From contig NZ_VTVE01000001.1 in assembly GCF_010906925.1 (NCBI RefSeq), positions 1,302,001 to 1,366,000 of the forward strand: a stretch of 64,000 bases of DNA. The letters run 5' to 3'. Positions 25,424 through 34,099 of this stretch are shown piece by piece. Within the stretch, counting starts at the first letter, position 1. The number at the start of each line of letters is the position of its first letter. Below the pieces are notes generated by a model. It searched no databases. It was not told the DNA's origin and saw only the letters and a program-made list of their open reading frames with translations. This DNA comes from Pseudobutyrivibrio xylanivorans (GTDB taxonomy: Bacteria > Bacillota > Clostridia > Lachnospirales > Lachnospiraceae). The position numbers and the translations under genes were made by a program.

Positions 25424-25456
25424 AAAAAAAGGGGAGAAATTTTATATTTTCTCCCC
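25424..25456 (-). terminator. terminator between yesN and the binding-protein gene
   Basis: Stem GGGGAGAAA/TTTCTCCCC (25431-25439, 25448-25456), with a TTTTTTT run on the minus strand directly after. Confidence 0.85.
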
Positions 25457-25468
25457 GAATTTTTATAT

Positions 25469-27052
25469 TTATCCAATATTTTTCTTGTATTTTGTAGGTG
25501 TACAGCCCTTTGCCTCAATAAATTTATTTACAAAGTAATCTGCATCCTTGTAACCTACTGATTCTGCTATCTCATATACCTTCATATCAGTTTTTCTAAG
25601 CAATTTTGCAGCCGCCTCAATTCGGGTTCGGTTTAAATAGTCTTTAAAAGAACAGCCACATTTTTTTCTAAATAACTGACCTAGATAAGCAGAATTAACA
25701 TAATATTTTTCGCTCAAATCCTTAAGTGTTAAGTTGGACGAATAATTCTTTTTTATCTCGTCTTCTATTTTTACTAAGACACTACATGATACGTTTTTAC
25801 GAAGCTGACACAGGTACTCACTGTAGGCATATGCCATCCTGCAAAGATGAGTCTTACTGCTTCGACTAATGTCTTCTTCAGAGGTACTCTCCGATATAAT
25901 TCGAAGAATCTCCTCCTGATTTACCTCACTATCTAGCTCGCTTGCCAGATGAATAAGTTGGAACAACAGATAGTTAACATTCAAATCGATTGTAGAGCCT
26001 GTCACTCCCATCTTTTGCATTTCTTCGTAAAAATCATCTACGCATTTACGAATATTAACATGCTCTCCTGTTTCAATTGCATTTATTAACATATCAAGCT
26101 GCTTTTTACATATTACAAGTCCAGCTTCATTCACCTTATATTCTTCTTCATAAAAATAAATGTCTTTTTTAGCTCTAAATCCCTGAAGAGAACGAAGCAT
26201 ATTTGCTGTGCCGTAAGATTTTGAAACATTTCTGATTCCAGACACCATCTTTCCCACCAGCATGGTGATAGATAAATTGGTGTTAGAAACAATATAGTTA
26301 TAAAAGCCCCTCAGGTAGTCCTCCCTGGTCGACTTAATCTTTTGCGCCATAAAGCTACTATATACAAAGCCTATATCATATATCTGGCTATTATCAGAGA
26401 CATCTCGAATGCAATACATGGCATCCTGCTTCAGATAATCAATCACTGCCTGATATATCTTATCAAGTCGCGTTCTCTTATCCTCGTCAGCGCACTCCTC
26501 TAGGCAGCCACTATCATTTAACTGTATTTCCACATAGCATTTTTCATCATCCACAGGGACTTTATCTTCTATGTACTCCAGGTCGTTTACGTCATATTTT
26601 CCGCTGAGCAAATGCATCAATGTGCGCTCCATCAATGCCTTTTCTCTCTTGATACCATTTTTCTCCTTAGATGTTTTTTGTTGCGCCAAATCTGTAATTT
26701 TCTTTAACAGGGATTTCAGTTGGTCCTTTTCAACAGGCTTTAAAATATAGTCCGTACAATGGTAATGAAGCGCCTGTCTGGCATACTCAAACTCTGCATA
26801 TCCACTTAAAATAATAAAGTAGGTATCCAGGTTTAATTCCTCCCGGATTTTTTTCAACAACTCAATTCCTGTCATTACAGGCATTTTAATATCTGCAATT
26901 ATTAAATCTACAGAATTTGACTGTAAATACTCGTATGCTTCCTCACCATTTGAGGCAGTATGAACTTCAAATCCTGCCTTGTCCCAATCAATAAGAAGCT
27001 GTAACCCCTGCAAAATAAACGGTTCGTCATCTACCAACAATGCTTTTAACAA
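25469..27052 (-). CDS. yesN: YesN-type response regulator (receiver plus AraC domain)
   Basis: 527 residues. The receiver domain (1-120) has phospho-Asp in ADIKMPVMTG (about 56). A long linker follows, then a C-terminal AraC/XylS double helix-turn-helix (about 425-525: LTLKDLSEKYYVNSAYLGQLF, KVYEIAESVGYKDADYFVNKF). It receives phosphate from YesM (overlapping gene) and should activate the downstream sugar transporter/GH8 operon. Confidence 0.93.
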   Translation of the reverse strand: MLKALLVDDEPFILQGLQLLIDWDKAGFEVHTASNGEEAYEYLQSNSVDLIIADIKMPVMTGIELLKKIREELNLDTYFIILSGYAEFEYARQALHYHCTDYILKPVEKDQLKSLLKKITDLAQQKTSKEKNGIKREKALMERTLMHLLSGKYDVNDLEYIEDKVPVDDEKCYVEIQLNDSGCLEECADEDKRTRLDKIYQAVIDYLKQDAMYCIRDVSDNSQIYDIGFVYSSFMAQKIKSTREDYLRGFYNYIVSNTNLSITMLVGKMVSGIRNVSKSYGTANMLRSLQGFRAKKDIYFYEEEYKVNEAGLVICKKQLDMLINAIETGEHVNIRKCVDDFYEEMQKMGVTGSTIDLNVNYLLFQLIHLASELDSEVNQEEILRIISESTSEEDISRSSKTHLCRMAYAYSEYLCQLRKNVSCSVLVKIEDEIKKNYSSNLTLKDLSEKYYVNSAYLGQLFRKKCGCSFKDYLNRTRIEAAAKLLRKTDMKVYEIAESVGYKDADYFVNKFIEAKGCTPTKYKKNIG

Positions 27053-28658
27053 CCCTATTCCCCCTTGACTTTACATACTTAACTGGAATACAAATCTGTA
27101 CTAGCGTTCCAGTACCTACCTCCGAATCTAAATCAAATAACACCTCATCATCTGAAATCATTTTCAATCTAAGACAGGCATTTACAATCCCCACTCTGCC
27201 TGAATCTTTCAGTGTGCTAATACTAGATGAACGCATCTTATTTAAAAGGTCCAATCTAATGCTCTCATCGATACCATTTCCTGTATCCTCAACCTCCATG
27301 ATGAGTGTATCTCTGTCAATATAACTTCTAACAAATATCCACCCAGGTGCTATCTTGCTTTCAATGCCATGAACACATGCATTCTCCACAAATGTAACCA
27401 ATGACAGCTTTGGTATAAATAAGTTTTTGCATTCATCAGCAACATCTATTTCAAATGAAAGCCTGTCTCCAAATCTATATTTCTGTAACCGTAAATACGA
27501 ATCGACAAACTCTATCTCTTTTTCGATTGTGATACTGTCCTCGCTCCACTCAGTGTACTGTCGCTGAAGCTTAGCCAAATGTCCCACCATTTCTGAAGTT
27601 TCATTTTCCTGCTTAATCAGTGCATGCATCCTTATGCTTTCTAATGCATTGAACAAGAAATGTGGATTAATCTGGCTATGAAGTGCCAGTAGCTCTGCAT
27701 TTTTCTTTGCCATAACATTTTCCTGCTCTTTAAGCTTGGCCTGATAAGCAGCATATATTATTCCTGCAACGAAAAATGGCAAAATGATATTTACAACAGC
27801 AAGAAGTAAAAACTGATACCATCTCGCCCTCATTACACTGATAATATCCTTATTGTTATTTACAATTTCAATGTATAGAGTCTGACCATAGACTTCCACC
27901 TGATCCACATAGGATGGATTAAGACCTGCCTTTAAACTGTACTTCTTGTTGACGTTACTGTATTTTCCATTTGTCAAAAGAATTCTTTTATCATCGCAAA
28001 TATATGCAGGATTTCCGTAGTTCAGATTGGCAATATCATTGTTGCACTTGCTGTAATCTATCGTGATAACAACAAAATTGTCAGGATCTTTTCCGTAGTA
28101 ATTTAGCCGTTGATAATAATAAATTTTTCTCTGATCATTCCCCTCAGGTGTCATGCGACTTCCAAAAACAAGGCCCTTATTTAGGTCTGTTTTTTTCATC
28201 CACTTATACCAATCCATGTCATAAGCCTGATCTATTTTCTGAAACTCAGCACCATTTGTAATAGTGTCATTGTCTATATAGAAAGTAAATGTAAGGCCTG
28301 ACTGGCTCTCAACCATCTGCAAAAGTGTGTTGTCAAAAAAACTTTTTCTGGAATTATAAAAGTCCAAATTGGATGTATATTCCTTAGTCAAAAAATTGTC
28401 CACATACATGCTGGTGTATATGGCATTGCCAAGCTTGGCCGCCTGATCTACCTGATTAAAAAAGGTATAATGAATGGCATTAGCTTGGTTCTCTAGCAAA
28501 TGTTCCTGAGCTGTCTTCTCATACCTGTATGCACTAGATACAAACATGCCGTCCACTAAAAGCATTGGCAAAATAATAAATAAAGTGTAAAAGATAAAGA
28601 GCTTTTTTGTGCTGGCACGGTTTATTATTTTTCCAAATAAAGAACTAATTAGATTCAT
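27027..28658 (-). CDS. yesM: YesM-type sensor histidine kinase
   Basis: 543 residues. An N-terminal transmembrane helix, an extracellular Cache-like sensor (about 45-275), a second helix (about 280-302), the His kinase box QINPHFLFNALESI (His about 334) and a HATPase domain (VENACVHGI, DTGNGID). It overlaps yesN by 26 bases and yesL by 4. It probably senses the extracellular sugar directly or through the binding lipoprotein. Confidence 0.93.
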   Translation of the reverse strand: MNLISSLFGKIINRASTKKLFIFYTLFIILPMLLVDGMFVSSAYRYEKTAQEHLLENQANAIHYTFFNQVDQAAKLGNAIYTSMYVDNFLTKEYTSNLDFYNSRKSFFDNTLLQMVESQSGLTFTFYIDNDTITNGAEFQKIDQAYDMDWYKWMKKTDLNKGLVFGSRMTPEGNDQRKIYYYQRLNYYGKDPDNFVVITIDYSKCNNDIANLNYGNPAYICDDKRILLTNGKYSNVNKKYSLKAGLNPSYVDQVEVYGQTLYIEIVNNNKDIISVMRARWYQFLLLAVVNIILPFFVAGIIYAAYQAKLKEQENVMAKKNAELLALHSQINPHFLFNALESIRMHALIKQENETSEMVGHLAKLQRQYTEWSEDSITIEKEIEFVDSYLRLQKYRFGDRLSFEIDVADECKNLFIPKLSLVTFVENACVHGIESKIAPGWIFVRSYIDRDTLIMEVEDTGNGIDESIRLDLLNKMRSSSISTLKDSGRVGIVNACLRLKMISDDEVLFDLDSEVGTGTLVQICIPVKYVKSRGNRVVKSIVGR

Positions 28659-29278
28659 TGTTCGCTGTCCTTATATAACATCTCCAACTGCCCGTTAAAT
28701 TCTTTGCTTATGTAGTACAAGGTCACTGTAGTTGCAAAAAGCCATATTGCAAGCCCCCACTGTATATACCACGCGCAAATTAAATATGGCAAAAACACAA
28801 AAATAGCTATCAAAACCATCCTAGGAAGATTCACAAGTGCCATCAAAATAGATGCTTTAAACAGTTCCTTTAAAGTCACCTTGAATCTGGCTTCAAATAC
28901 AAACATGCAATAGCAGCTAGCCCAGACAACAAAGCTGATAATGCCAAGCATGACTTTTAATGGAAATGGCATACTCTGGCCTTTGCCGTAAAGTACGTTG
29001 TACCAATCAAACACCAGGATTACTCCTAGCACAAGAAATACTAGCCATGCGGCTGTAACCTGAGAAAAGTTTTCCCTAAATGACTTGAAATAACTTTTTA
29101 CTGCGCTTGGTTCTTCCCCTCTGGCAATTTTCATTGATGTATAAAATTTTGCAGTATGGGCTGCACCCATTGTGATTATAGGTATAGATAAAAATAGAGT
29201 GAGCAGATTGATGATTATATAATCTGTAACCTTCCCCAAAAACTCCATCAATTCACTATCTGGACTGAAAATTCCCAT
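28655..29278 (-). CDS. yesL: YesL-family membrane protein (DUF624)
   Basis: 207 residues, about five hydrophobic helices, starting MGIFSPDSELMEFLGKVTDYIIINLLTL, the diagnostic DUF624 opening. First gene of the yesL-yesM-yesN unit (ATGA overlap with yesM). These proteins accompany YesM/YesN sugar systems; their molecular role is not known. Confidence 0.9.
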   Translation of the reverse strand: MGIFSPDSELMEFLGKVTDYIIINLLTLFLSIPIITMGAAHTAKFYTSMKIARGEEPSAVKSYFKSFRENFSQVTAAWLVFLVLGVILVFDWYNVLYGKGQSMPFPLKVMLGIISFVVWASCYCMFVFEARFKVTLKELFKASILMALVNLPRMVLIAIFVFLPYLICAWYIQWGLAIWLFATTVTLYYISKEFNGQLEMLYKDSEQ

Positions 29279-29395
29279 AGCATACTACCTCCCACTTTAT
29301 CCTAAGGATAAAAAAAATTCCCTCTCATATCTACCGACAAAATTTAAATATTAACAGGAAAAAGTATGGCATCTCCCATGGTTGCTCTAGAAAAT

Positions 29396-29467
29396 TTGTA
29401 TCTTGGTATAGCTATTTTGCATCTTGGTAGTAGAGCTCTTGATGACATATTTTTCCTATGATAACTT
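29396..29467 (+). promoter_or_regulatory. LytTR-type direct repeat and promoter of the CPBP/LytTR/DUF3021 operon
   Basis: Near-identical 13-mers TTGTATCTTGGTA (29396) and TTGCATCTTGGTA (29417) are spaced exactly 21 bp, the LytTR spacing. Downstream are -35 TTGATG (29439-29444), a 17-bp spacer and a weak -10 TAACTT (29462-29467). The LytTR protein encoded in this operon is the likely binder. Confidence 0.6.
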
Positions 29468-29507
29468 CGAGAAAACAGACATTCAAAAAAAGAAACGAGG
29501 TAGAAAA

Positions 29508-30395
29508 ATGAACCACAAAACAATTAAAAACCCCTTATTTATGGTATTTACCCTTTACATTTTTTACTATCTATTACACATTCTTGAATATTTTGTTCTA
29601 AGAACAGACCAAACCTGGGTTGGCGAAGCTATCATTCACAAGCTGCTGGGCATCATTATAATGGCAATAATAGCCTGCAAGCTAAGGATTTCAAAAAATG
29701 AAATCGGATTTAAAAACGGTAAACATTTACTATATATTTTACTAGGTTTAGCTTTTGGGTTGGGCGTATTTTTTATCGCATATGGGGCTGAATTTTTACT
29801 TTCACTAAATAGTGGAAATTTTAAATCATTGGAATTGTATGTGAGTGCCTATGCAATCGATTCAAATATTGGCAATAGAACTGAACTAATCTTCTTTTTG
29901 ATTTGCATCATTGGAAATATAGTCAACGTAATTATGGAGGAAGGAAATTTCAGAGGACTTTTTCTTAGAATTCTCGAGACTAAATATTCATTTGTAAAGT
30001 CCACTGTTATTTCTGCTATCCTATTTGGATTTTGGCATGTTGCCGGGCCTATTAGAAACTATGTTGATGGAAGACAAAGCCTTAGAGGAATGATTATAAC
30101 CTCACTTTTTATGCTTGTGGTAAGTGCACTGGTTGGTTTAAAATTTACTATGTTGACAAGGATTACTGGAAGCCTATATATGTCTATGAGCGACCATTTT
30201 GTCAACAATACCATCGTTAATATTTTACACGTTGTTACAAATACCGGTGCCGATGAGCTGATGACAGTACGAGTTTGCATTGCACAGACTGTCTCTTTCC
30301 TGTTGGTACTCATATGGTATTTCATGTGGAGCCGACAAAATGCAACTTACAATGAAAAACAGACAGGATATCGAGAATCCTGCAGTTACAATTGA
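29508..30395 (+). CDS. CPBP-family intramembrane protease
   Basis: 295 residues from MNHKTIKNPLF (a longer frame from 29424 would run through the promoter). About eight membrane helices. All Abi/CPBP motifs are present: EExxxR as EEGNFR (Glu144, Glu145, Arg149), FxxxH in FGFWHV and HxxxN in DHFVNN. Such glutamic-type proteases cleave membrane peptides and occur in bacteriocin immunity and peptide maturation. It overlaps the LytTR gene at its 3' end. Confidence 0.9.
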   Translation: MNHKTIKNPLFMVFTLYIFYYLLHILEYFVLRTDQTWVGEAIIHKLLGIIIMAIIACKLRISKNEIGFKNGKHLLYILLGLAFGLGVFFIAYGAEFLLSLNSGNFKSLELYVSAYAIDSNIGNRTELIFFLICIIGNIVNVIMEEGNFRGLFLRILETKYSFVKSTVISAILFGFWHVAGPIRNYVDGRQSLRGMIITSLFMLVVSALVGLKFTMLTRITGSLYMSMSDHFVNNTIVNILHVVTNTGADELMTVRVCIAQTVSFLLVLIWYFMWSRQNATYNEKQTGYRESCSYN

Positions 30396-30786
30396 GTATC
30401 GCGAACTGACAGAAAATGTTAAAAGAGTCTGCGACTTTGTCCGCGGAATTGACAAGACCATCCTCTGCAAAAAGGAAGGACAGTCCTACTCTATTTTTGC
30501 AGGTGATATCTATTACATAGAAAGTGTGGACAAGAAGACTTTTATATACGACAAATCAGATGTCTATCAGACTAATCTTCGTCTAATCGAATTAGATGAA
30601 ATGCTTTCTAACGTTGGGTTTGTAAGAGTTAGCAAATCAACTATCCTCAATGTAGAAACACTTTCTAGCGTTAAGAATCTAGCCAACTCAAAGCTTGAAG
30701 CGGTGCTTACAAACGGTGAGCGAATCTGTGTAAGCAGAAAGTATCTCAAGGACATTAGAGAAGTGCTTATAAGGAGGAACCGATAA
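30340..30786 (+). CDS. LytTR-domain transcriptional regulator without receiver
   Basis: 148 residues from MQLTMKNRQDIENP (GGAG 9 bases upstream; a longer frame from 30280 lies wholly inside the CPBP gene). A 45-residue N-terminal extension is followed by a complete LytTR domain (DIYYIESVDKKTFIYDK, FVRVSKSTILNVETL). Its start overlaps the CPBP gene, and its stop overlaps the next start as TAATG. LytTR/DUF3021 pairs are a common membrane-linked regulatory unit. Likely autoregulator through the repeats at 29396. Confidence 0.92.
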   Translation: MQLTMKNRQDIENPAVTIEYRELTENVKRVCDFVRGIDKTILCKKEGQSYSIFAGDIYYIESVDKKTFIYDKSDVYQTNLRLIELDEMLSNVGFVRVSKSTILNVETLSSVKNLANSKLEAVLTNGERICVSRKYLKDIREVLIRRNR

Positions 30787-31169
30787 TGCGAAAAAATATC
30801 CTTAATATATTTGCCATGACCGGAGTCACATTGGTTGTACTTTCTCTTGTGGCCCTTTGCTACAAGGCTTCTTTCCTCTGTCTTGATACAGTTTTCCAAG
30901 CACTAGGCGTTAATGCACTTATCTATTTTGGAGTATATATCATTAACAAATTTGAGATACCATATTTTCTTTTGGAAACCACAATAAAACTTATTTATTC
31001 AATTGGGCTCATACTGGTCTTTGGAATGATTTTTGGTTGGTATAGTAGTCTTTCAGTTACAGTTTTAACAGTCATGTCACTGGCCATACTTTTGATATGC
31101 ACATTTCTTGATACCTTAAGCATCAATGGTGAGATAAACGAAATCAATCAATTGATACAGGATAAATAG
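30786..31169 (+). CDS. DUF3021 family membrane protein
   Basis: 127 residues with four hydrophobic helices, translationally coupled to the LytTR gene (TAATG). In this family pair the DUF3021 protein is thought to hold or inactivate the LytTR regulator at the membrane. The signal is unknown. Confidence 0.9.
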   Translation: MRKNILNIFAMTGVTLVVLSLVALCYKASFLCLDTVFQALGVNALIYFGVYIINKFEIPYFLLETTIKLIYSIGLILVFGMIFGWYSSLSVTVLTVMSLAILLICTFLDTLSINGEINEINQLIQDK

Positions 31170-31180
31170 ATTTTCTAATT

Positions 31181-31208
31181 GAGAAGCTGTTATAGCTTCT
31201 CTTTTTTT
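31181..31208 (+). terminator. terminator of the CPBP/LytTR/DUF3021 operon
   Basis: Stem GAGAAGCT/AGCTTCTC with a 5-base loop and a TTTTTTT tail. Confidence 0.9.
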
Positions 31209-31210
31209 GC

Positions 31211-31245
31211 AAAAAAATTCCTCCAGGCACTGGCATACCTGGAGG
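31211..31245 (-). terminator. terminator downstream of the flavodoxin gene
   Basis: Stem CCTCCAGG/CCTGGAGG (31220-31227, 31238-31245) with a T-rich tail on the minus strand (31211-31219). Confidence 0.8.
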
Positions 31246-31315
31246 CTGTAAAAGGAGTCTAATAACTTCCCTAAGAAACCCGGTTAGAAACTCAGGGAAA
31301 GGAAATAAGCTTTTA

Positions 31316-31747
31316 TTAAATTGCAGCTAATGCTCTACCAAGCTCTTTGCAAGCTTCCTCAGCTGCTCCATCTGGAGCTTCCTGGCAGATAACGCCTTCG
31401 CCGCCAACTACTGTTGCGCCTGCTGCTGTCATACGATCAACCCAGTCGCGCATCCACTGTCCGTCTCCCCAACCATAAGAGCCGAAAAGACCGATTGTTT
31501 TACCTGAAACAAAACCTTCCAAATCTGTTACGAAAGGCTCCATCTCACCTTCTTCAAGAACCTCAGCTCCCATTGCTGGGCAACCAAGTGCGAATGCCTT
31601 TGCATTCTTTAACTCATCTATTGAAGCATCGCCAACGTAAACAACATTTGCCTCTCCACCAGCTGCTGTAACACCAGCACCTACTGCATTGGCCATGCTC
31701 TCTGTATTACCTGACTGTGACCAAAAAACTACATTTACTTTACTCAT
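31316..31747 (-). CDS. flavodoxin
   Basis: 143 residues, short-chain flavodoxin. The FMN phosphate loop is SQSGNTESMANA (about 10-21) and the aromatic FMN loop is GSYGWGDG. A low-potential electron carrier that replaces ferredoxin under iron limitation. It follows a DUF3793 gene by 24 bases, the common Lachnospiraceae pairing. Confidence 0.93.
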   Translation of the reverse strand: MSKVNVVFWSQSGNTESMANAVGAGVTAAGGEANVVYVGDASIDELKNAKAFALGCPAMGAEVLEEGEMEPFVTDLEGFVSGKTIGLFGSYGWGDGQWMRDWVDRMTAAGATVVGGEGVICQEAPDGAAEEACKELGRALAAI

Positions 31748-31771
31748 GACATGTTTCTCCTTTGTCTTTGT

Positions 31772-32380
31772 TTAGCTTGCTAATGATGCACGGGACTGTT
31801 CACTAATAATCTGATTTAATGTAAATCCCTTTGAAAGCATGCAAACCATATCATCTTTTGTTTCGTCGAAAAGTTCAAACAGCTGCTTTGTCCTATTAGC
31901 GTCCCCGTAAACCTTCCAGTAACCAGCTATTAAGAACCCATCGCCTTCATTTTCGATGAAGCCCTTTACATCACACATTGGGTATCCCAAAAATGCGCCC
32001 ATCTCGTGTGGAAAATTCTTTCTGCTTTTTACGAAATCCTCATATCTCCTTTGGAATGTCTTAAGACAAGCACCAAAGCAATCAACGTCGTACTCATAAG
32101 AAGCAAGAAAACTTTTGACCTCATCTGATTTCAAGTAGCTTATAAGCATATCCCTCTTGAATACAAGAAACACAACTCTGTGCCTATCGTACACTAACCG
32201 ATACCCCACTAAACCGGTGTGACGTAGTATCACTCTAGCCTGCTCTTCTAAGTCCTTTGGGAGAATAAGAAGATTGGATGTCTTAAGTCCCGCTAGTGTA
32301 GGTGCACACTGTAGTACAATCTGAAGTTCAACCTTGCGCCTATCCATGGAACAAACTATCTCAAATACTTCTTCGCTCAT
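31772..32380 (-). CDS. DUF3793 family protein
   Basis: 202 residues with the family signatures CAPTLAGLKTSNLLIL near the start and FPHEMGAFLGYPMCDVKGFI followed by GYWKVYGDAN. Soluble, with no known enzymatic motif. DUF3793 genes usually sit with flavodoxin and are thought to belong to metal or redox homeostasis. Promoter at 32429-32457. Confidence 0.88.
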   Translation of the reverse strand: MSEEVFEIVCSMDRRKVELQIVLQCAPTLAGLKTSNLLILPKDLEEQARVILRHTGLVGYRLVYDRHRVVFLVFKRDMLISYLKSDEVKSFLASYEYDVDCFGACLKTFQRRYEDFVKSRKNFPHEMGAFLGYPMCDVKGFIENEGDGFLIAGYWKVYGDANRTKQLFELFDETKDDMVCMLSKGFTLNQIISEQSRASLAS

Positions 32381-32428
32381 AATCTACTCTCGTCATTTTT
32401 ATTTCGTTAGCTCTTACTAACTGTTGTT

Positions 32429-32457
32429 ATAATAATCTAACATCAGTTGCAAGTCAA
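32429..32457 (-). promoter_or_regulatory. promoter of the DUF3793-flavodoxin operon
   Basis: -35 TTGACT (32452-32457), 17-bp spacer, -10 TATTAT (32429-32434). Downstream in the leader lies GTTAG-N6-CTAAC (32407-32422), a possible operator. Confidence 0.6.
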
Positions 32458-32517
32458 CAACTTTTTTTCTTTTGAGAAATCATATCAACAAGCCCTCTTG
32501 TTTTTCTTTTTTTGAGT

Positions 32518-32588
32518 GTGAATAGTTACTATTCACAGTAACTCTACCGCATTCATAATGGAAGTCTTTCAGACTTCTATCTCAGTGC
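32518..32588. repeat. series of short hairpins
   Basis: GTGAATAG/CTATTCAC (32518-32536) and GAAGTCT/AGACTTC (32561-32577), then a small GTGC/GCAC (32585-32594). They follow one another without coding sequence, upstream of the terminator at 32602. No function is clear. Confidence 0.45.
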
Positions 32589-32601
32589 TAACGCACTTAA
32601 C

Positions 32602-32633
32602 AAAAAAAGAGCTACCGCATTTTGCGATAACTC
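32602..32633 (-). terminator. terminator of the methyltransferase gene
   Basis: Minus-strand stem GAGTTATCGCA/TGCGGTAGCTC with minor mismatches (32609-32633), followed by TTTTTTT. Confidence 0.8.
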
Positions 32634-32641
32634 TTTGACTA

Positions 32642-33430
32642 CTATTTCACTTGTAATTCTGCATAGGAAATATAATGCTTAACATTGAATTTTTCAGGGG
32701 CATTATTTTGAAGCATTTCCATATGCTCCTTATCCCAAAGAGGGAGTTTTTTCTCATCCATAGATGCACCCACACCGCGGCAAGCTCGCATTCTCCCATG
32801 CCAGCCTTCTCTCGTAAATGGCACATCTACTCTGAATTCTTCTCTTTTTACTAAATCAAAATATGAATGCAATTCCTCTGGTACAAAAACTGGTTGCACC
32901 TTATCACCGCAGCCTGTCCATGCAGGATTATATTTTAATATTATCTCCTCACTTTTTCCTGCTATCTCATCCTCATATGGAAGCCATCCCATATATAAAA
33001 TCAAGAGCTTGCCACCTGGCTTCAGCATCTTGGCAAAATTTTCAGGAAACACTTTTGCATTGAGATACCATATGCATTGGCACACTGTAATAACATCAAA
33101 TGTCTCTGGAGAATACTCTACTTCCTCTGCTGGACAAGCATAAAATTCAATATCCATATTATGCTCTGCTGCAAGCAGCTTCGCCTGCTCTATCTGATTC
33201 TCAGAAATATCTGTTCCAGTCCACTTTGCACCATATTTGTACATGTTCCTCGGCAGCACGCCCGTACCTGTACCTATATCAAGTACACGCTGTCCATCCT
33301 TGCACAATCCCAAATCCAATATGCACTTATAAAATGCCTCCGGATAAATATCCCTATATTTGGCATAGTCTTTTGACGTATTTCCCCAATCAAAAGGCCG
33401 CCCCGCATCAATATCATTGAGCTTGATCAT
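32642..33430 (-). CDS. class I SAM-dependent methyltransferase
   Basis: 262 residues. SAM motif I is VLDIGTGTGVLPRNM (about 50-64), motif II/III region VITVCQCIWYLNAKVFPENFAKML and post-motif GGKLLILYMGW. The N terminus FDWGNTSKDYAKYRDIYP is typical of UbiE/YcgJ-like small-molecule methyltransferases. Substrate unknown. First gene upstream of the hairpin cluster. Confidence 0.9.
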   Translation of the reverse strand: MIKLNDIDAGRPFDWGNTSKDYAKYRDIYPEAFYKCILDLGLCKDGQRVLDIGTGTGVLPRNMYKYGAKWTGTDISENQIEQAKLLAAEHNMDIEFYACPAEEVEYSPETFDVITVCQCIWYLNAKVFPENFAKMLKPGGKLLILYMGWLPYEDEIAGKSEEIILKYNPAWTGCGDKVQPVFVPEELHSYFDLVKREEFRVDVPFTREGWHGRMRACRGVGASMDEKKLPLWDKEHMEMLQNNAPEKFNVKHYISYAELQVK

Positions 33431-33468
33431 CCTTCACCTCATACTTGTACGCTTCTGCTGCGCAGGTC

Positions 33469-33852
33469 CTAAACTGTGATTTCTATCTGATTGCCTTCAA
33501 TGCCTACAATACAGCTTTCATAGTAGCCATCTCCAGTTGTTCTTGGTCCGCTTACTACTTCATAGCCATCTTCCTTGAAACGTGCTGTAAGACTATCTAC
33601 CGCCTCAGCACTTCCCAGCGAAAATGCAATATGAATATAACCAGTTCTATTAAGAGTTTTCTCTGCTTCTTCCATCTGAGGCTTCTGCATAATCTCAAGT
33701 CTTGCCCCATCATCAAAGCTTATAAAAAATGATCTAAAATCAGTATTTTTATTATGATAGCCATCATTTGATTTGCCATCTAAATACTTTACAAAAAAAT
33801 CTCTAGCCCCCTCCAAGTCATTTACATACATTGCAATGTGTTCAATTTTCAT
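33469..33852 (-). CDS. VOC/glyoxalase-family protein
   Basis: 127 residues, two beta-alpha-beta-beta-beta modules. Potential metal ligands are His in KIEHIAMYVNDL, Glu in ARLEIM, His in GYIHIAFSLG and Glu in NQIEITV. Glyoxalase, dioxygenase or resistance roles are possible; nothing favours one. It lies 38 bases upstream of the methyltransferase gene on the same strand. Confidence 0.88.
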   Translation of the reverse strand: MKIEHIAMYVNDLEGARDFFVKYLDGKSNDGYHNKNTDFRSFFISFDDGARLEIMQKPQMEEAEKTLNRTGYIHIAFSLGSAEAVDSLTARFKEDGYEVVSGPRTTGDGYYESCIVGIEGNQIEITV

Positions 33853-33891
33853 TATTCTAGCCCTCTCTTCATTTACTATAAGCGCCTATGT

Positions 33892-34080
33892 TTATTGGTC
33901 TAAATCCTCTGGCCATTTATCGCCCACATCTAGACCATTTTCCACAAGCCACTGATCTTCCACTGTTACATAAGATTCATTTCCTAACTCATCCACTAGT
34001 GTTACTGATACTGTCGGCTTATTCTTTGTACTTTCCTCACAACCAAAAACCCCATCAAAAATATGCTTTATTACTTTCAT
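33892..34080 (-). CDS. small hypothetical protein
   Basis: 62 residues, MKVIKHIFDGVFG followed by a polar beta-rich part (PTVSVTLVDELGNESYVTVED). Acidic, soluble, no recognised family. It sits between the PF06541-type membrane protein and the VOC gene in the same direction. Confidence 0.65.
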   Translation of the reverse strand: MKVIKHIFDGVFGCEESTKNKPTVSVTLVDELGNESYVTVEDQWLVENGLDVGDKWPEDLDQ

Positions 34081-34099
34081 CTTTGACCTCTATTTATAT

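Noticed and set aside
31262-31305. TTCCCT/AGGGAA dyad next to the flavodoxin stop as a riboswitch
   Set aside because: Short arms, large unpaired middle and position downstream of the gene; more likely part of the terminator region.
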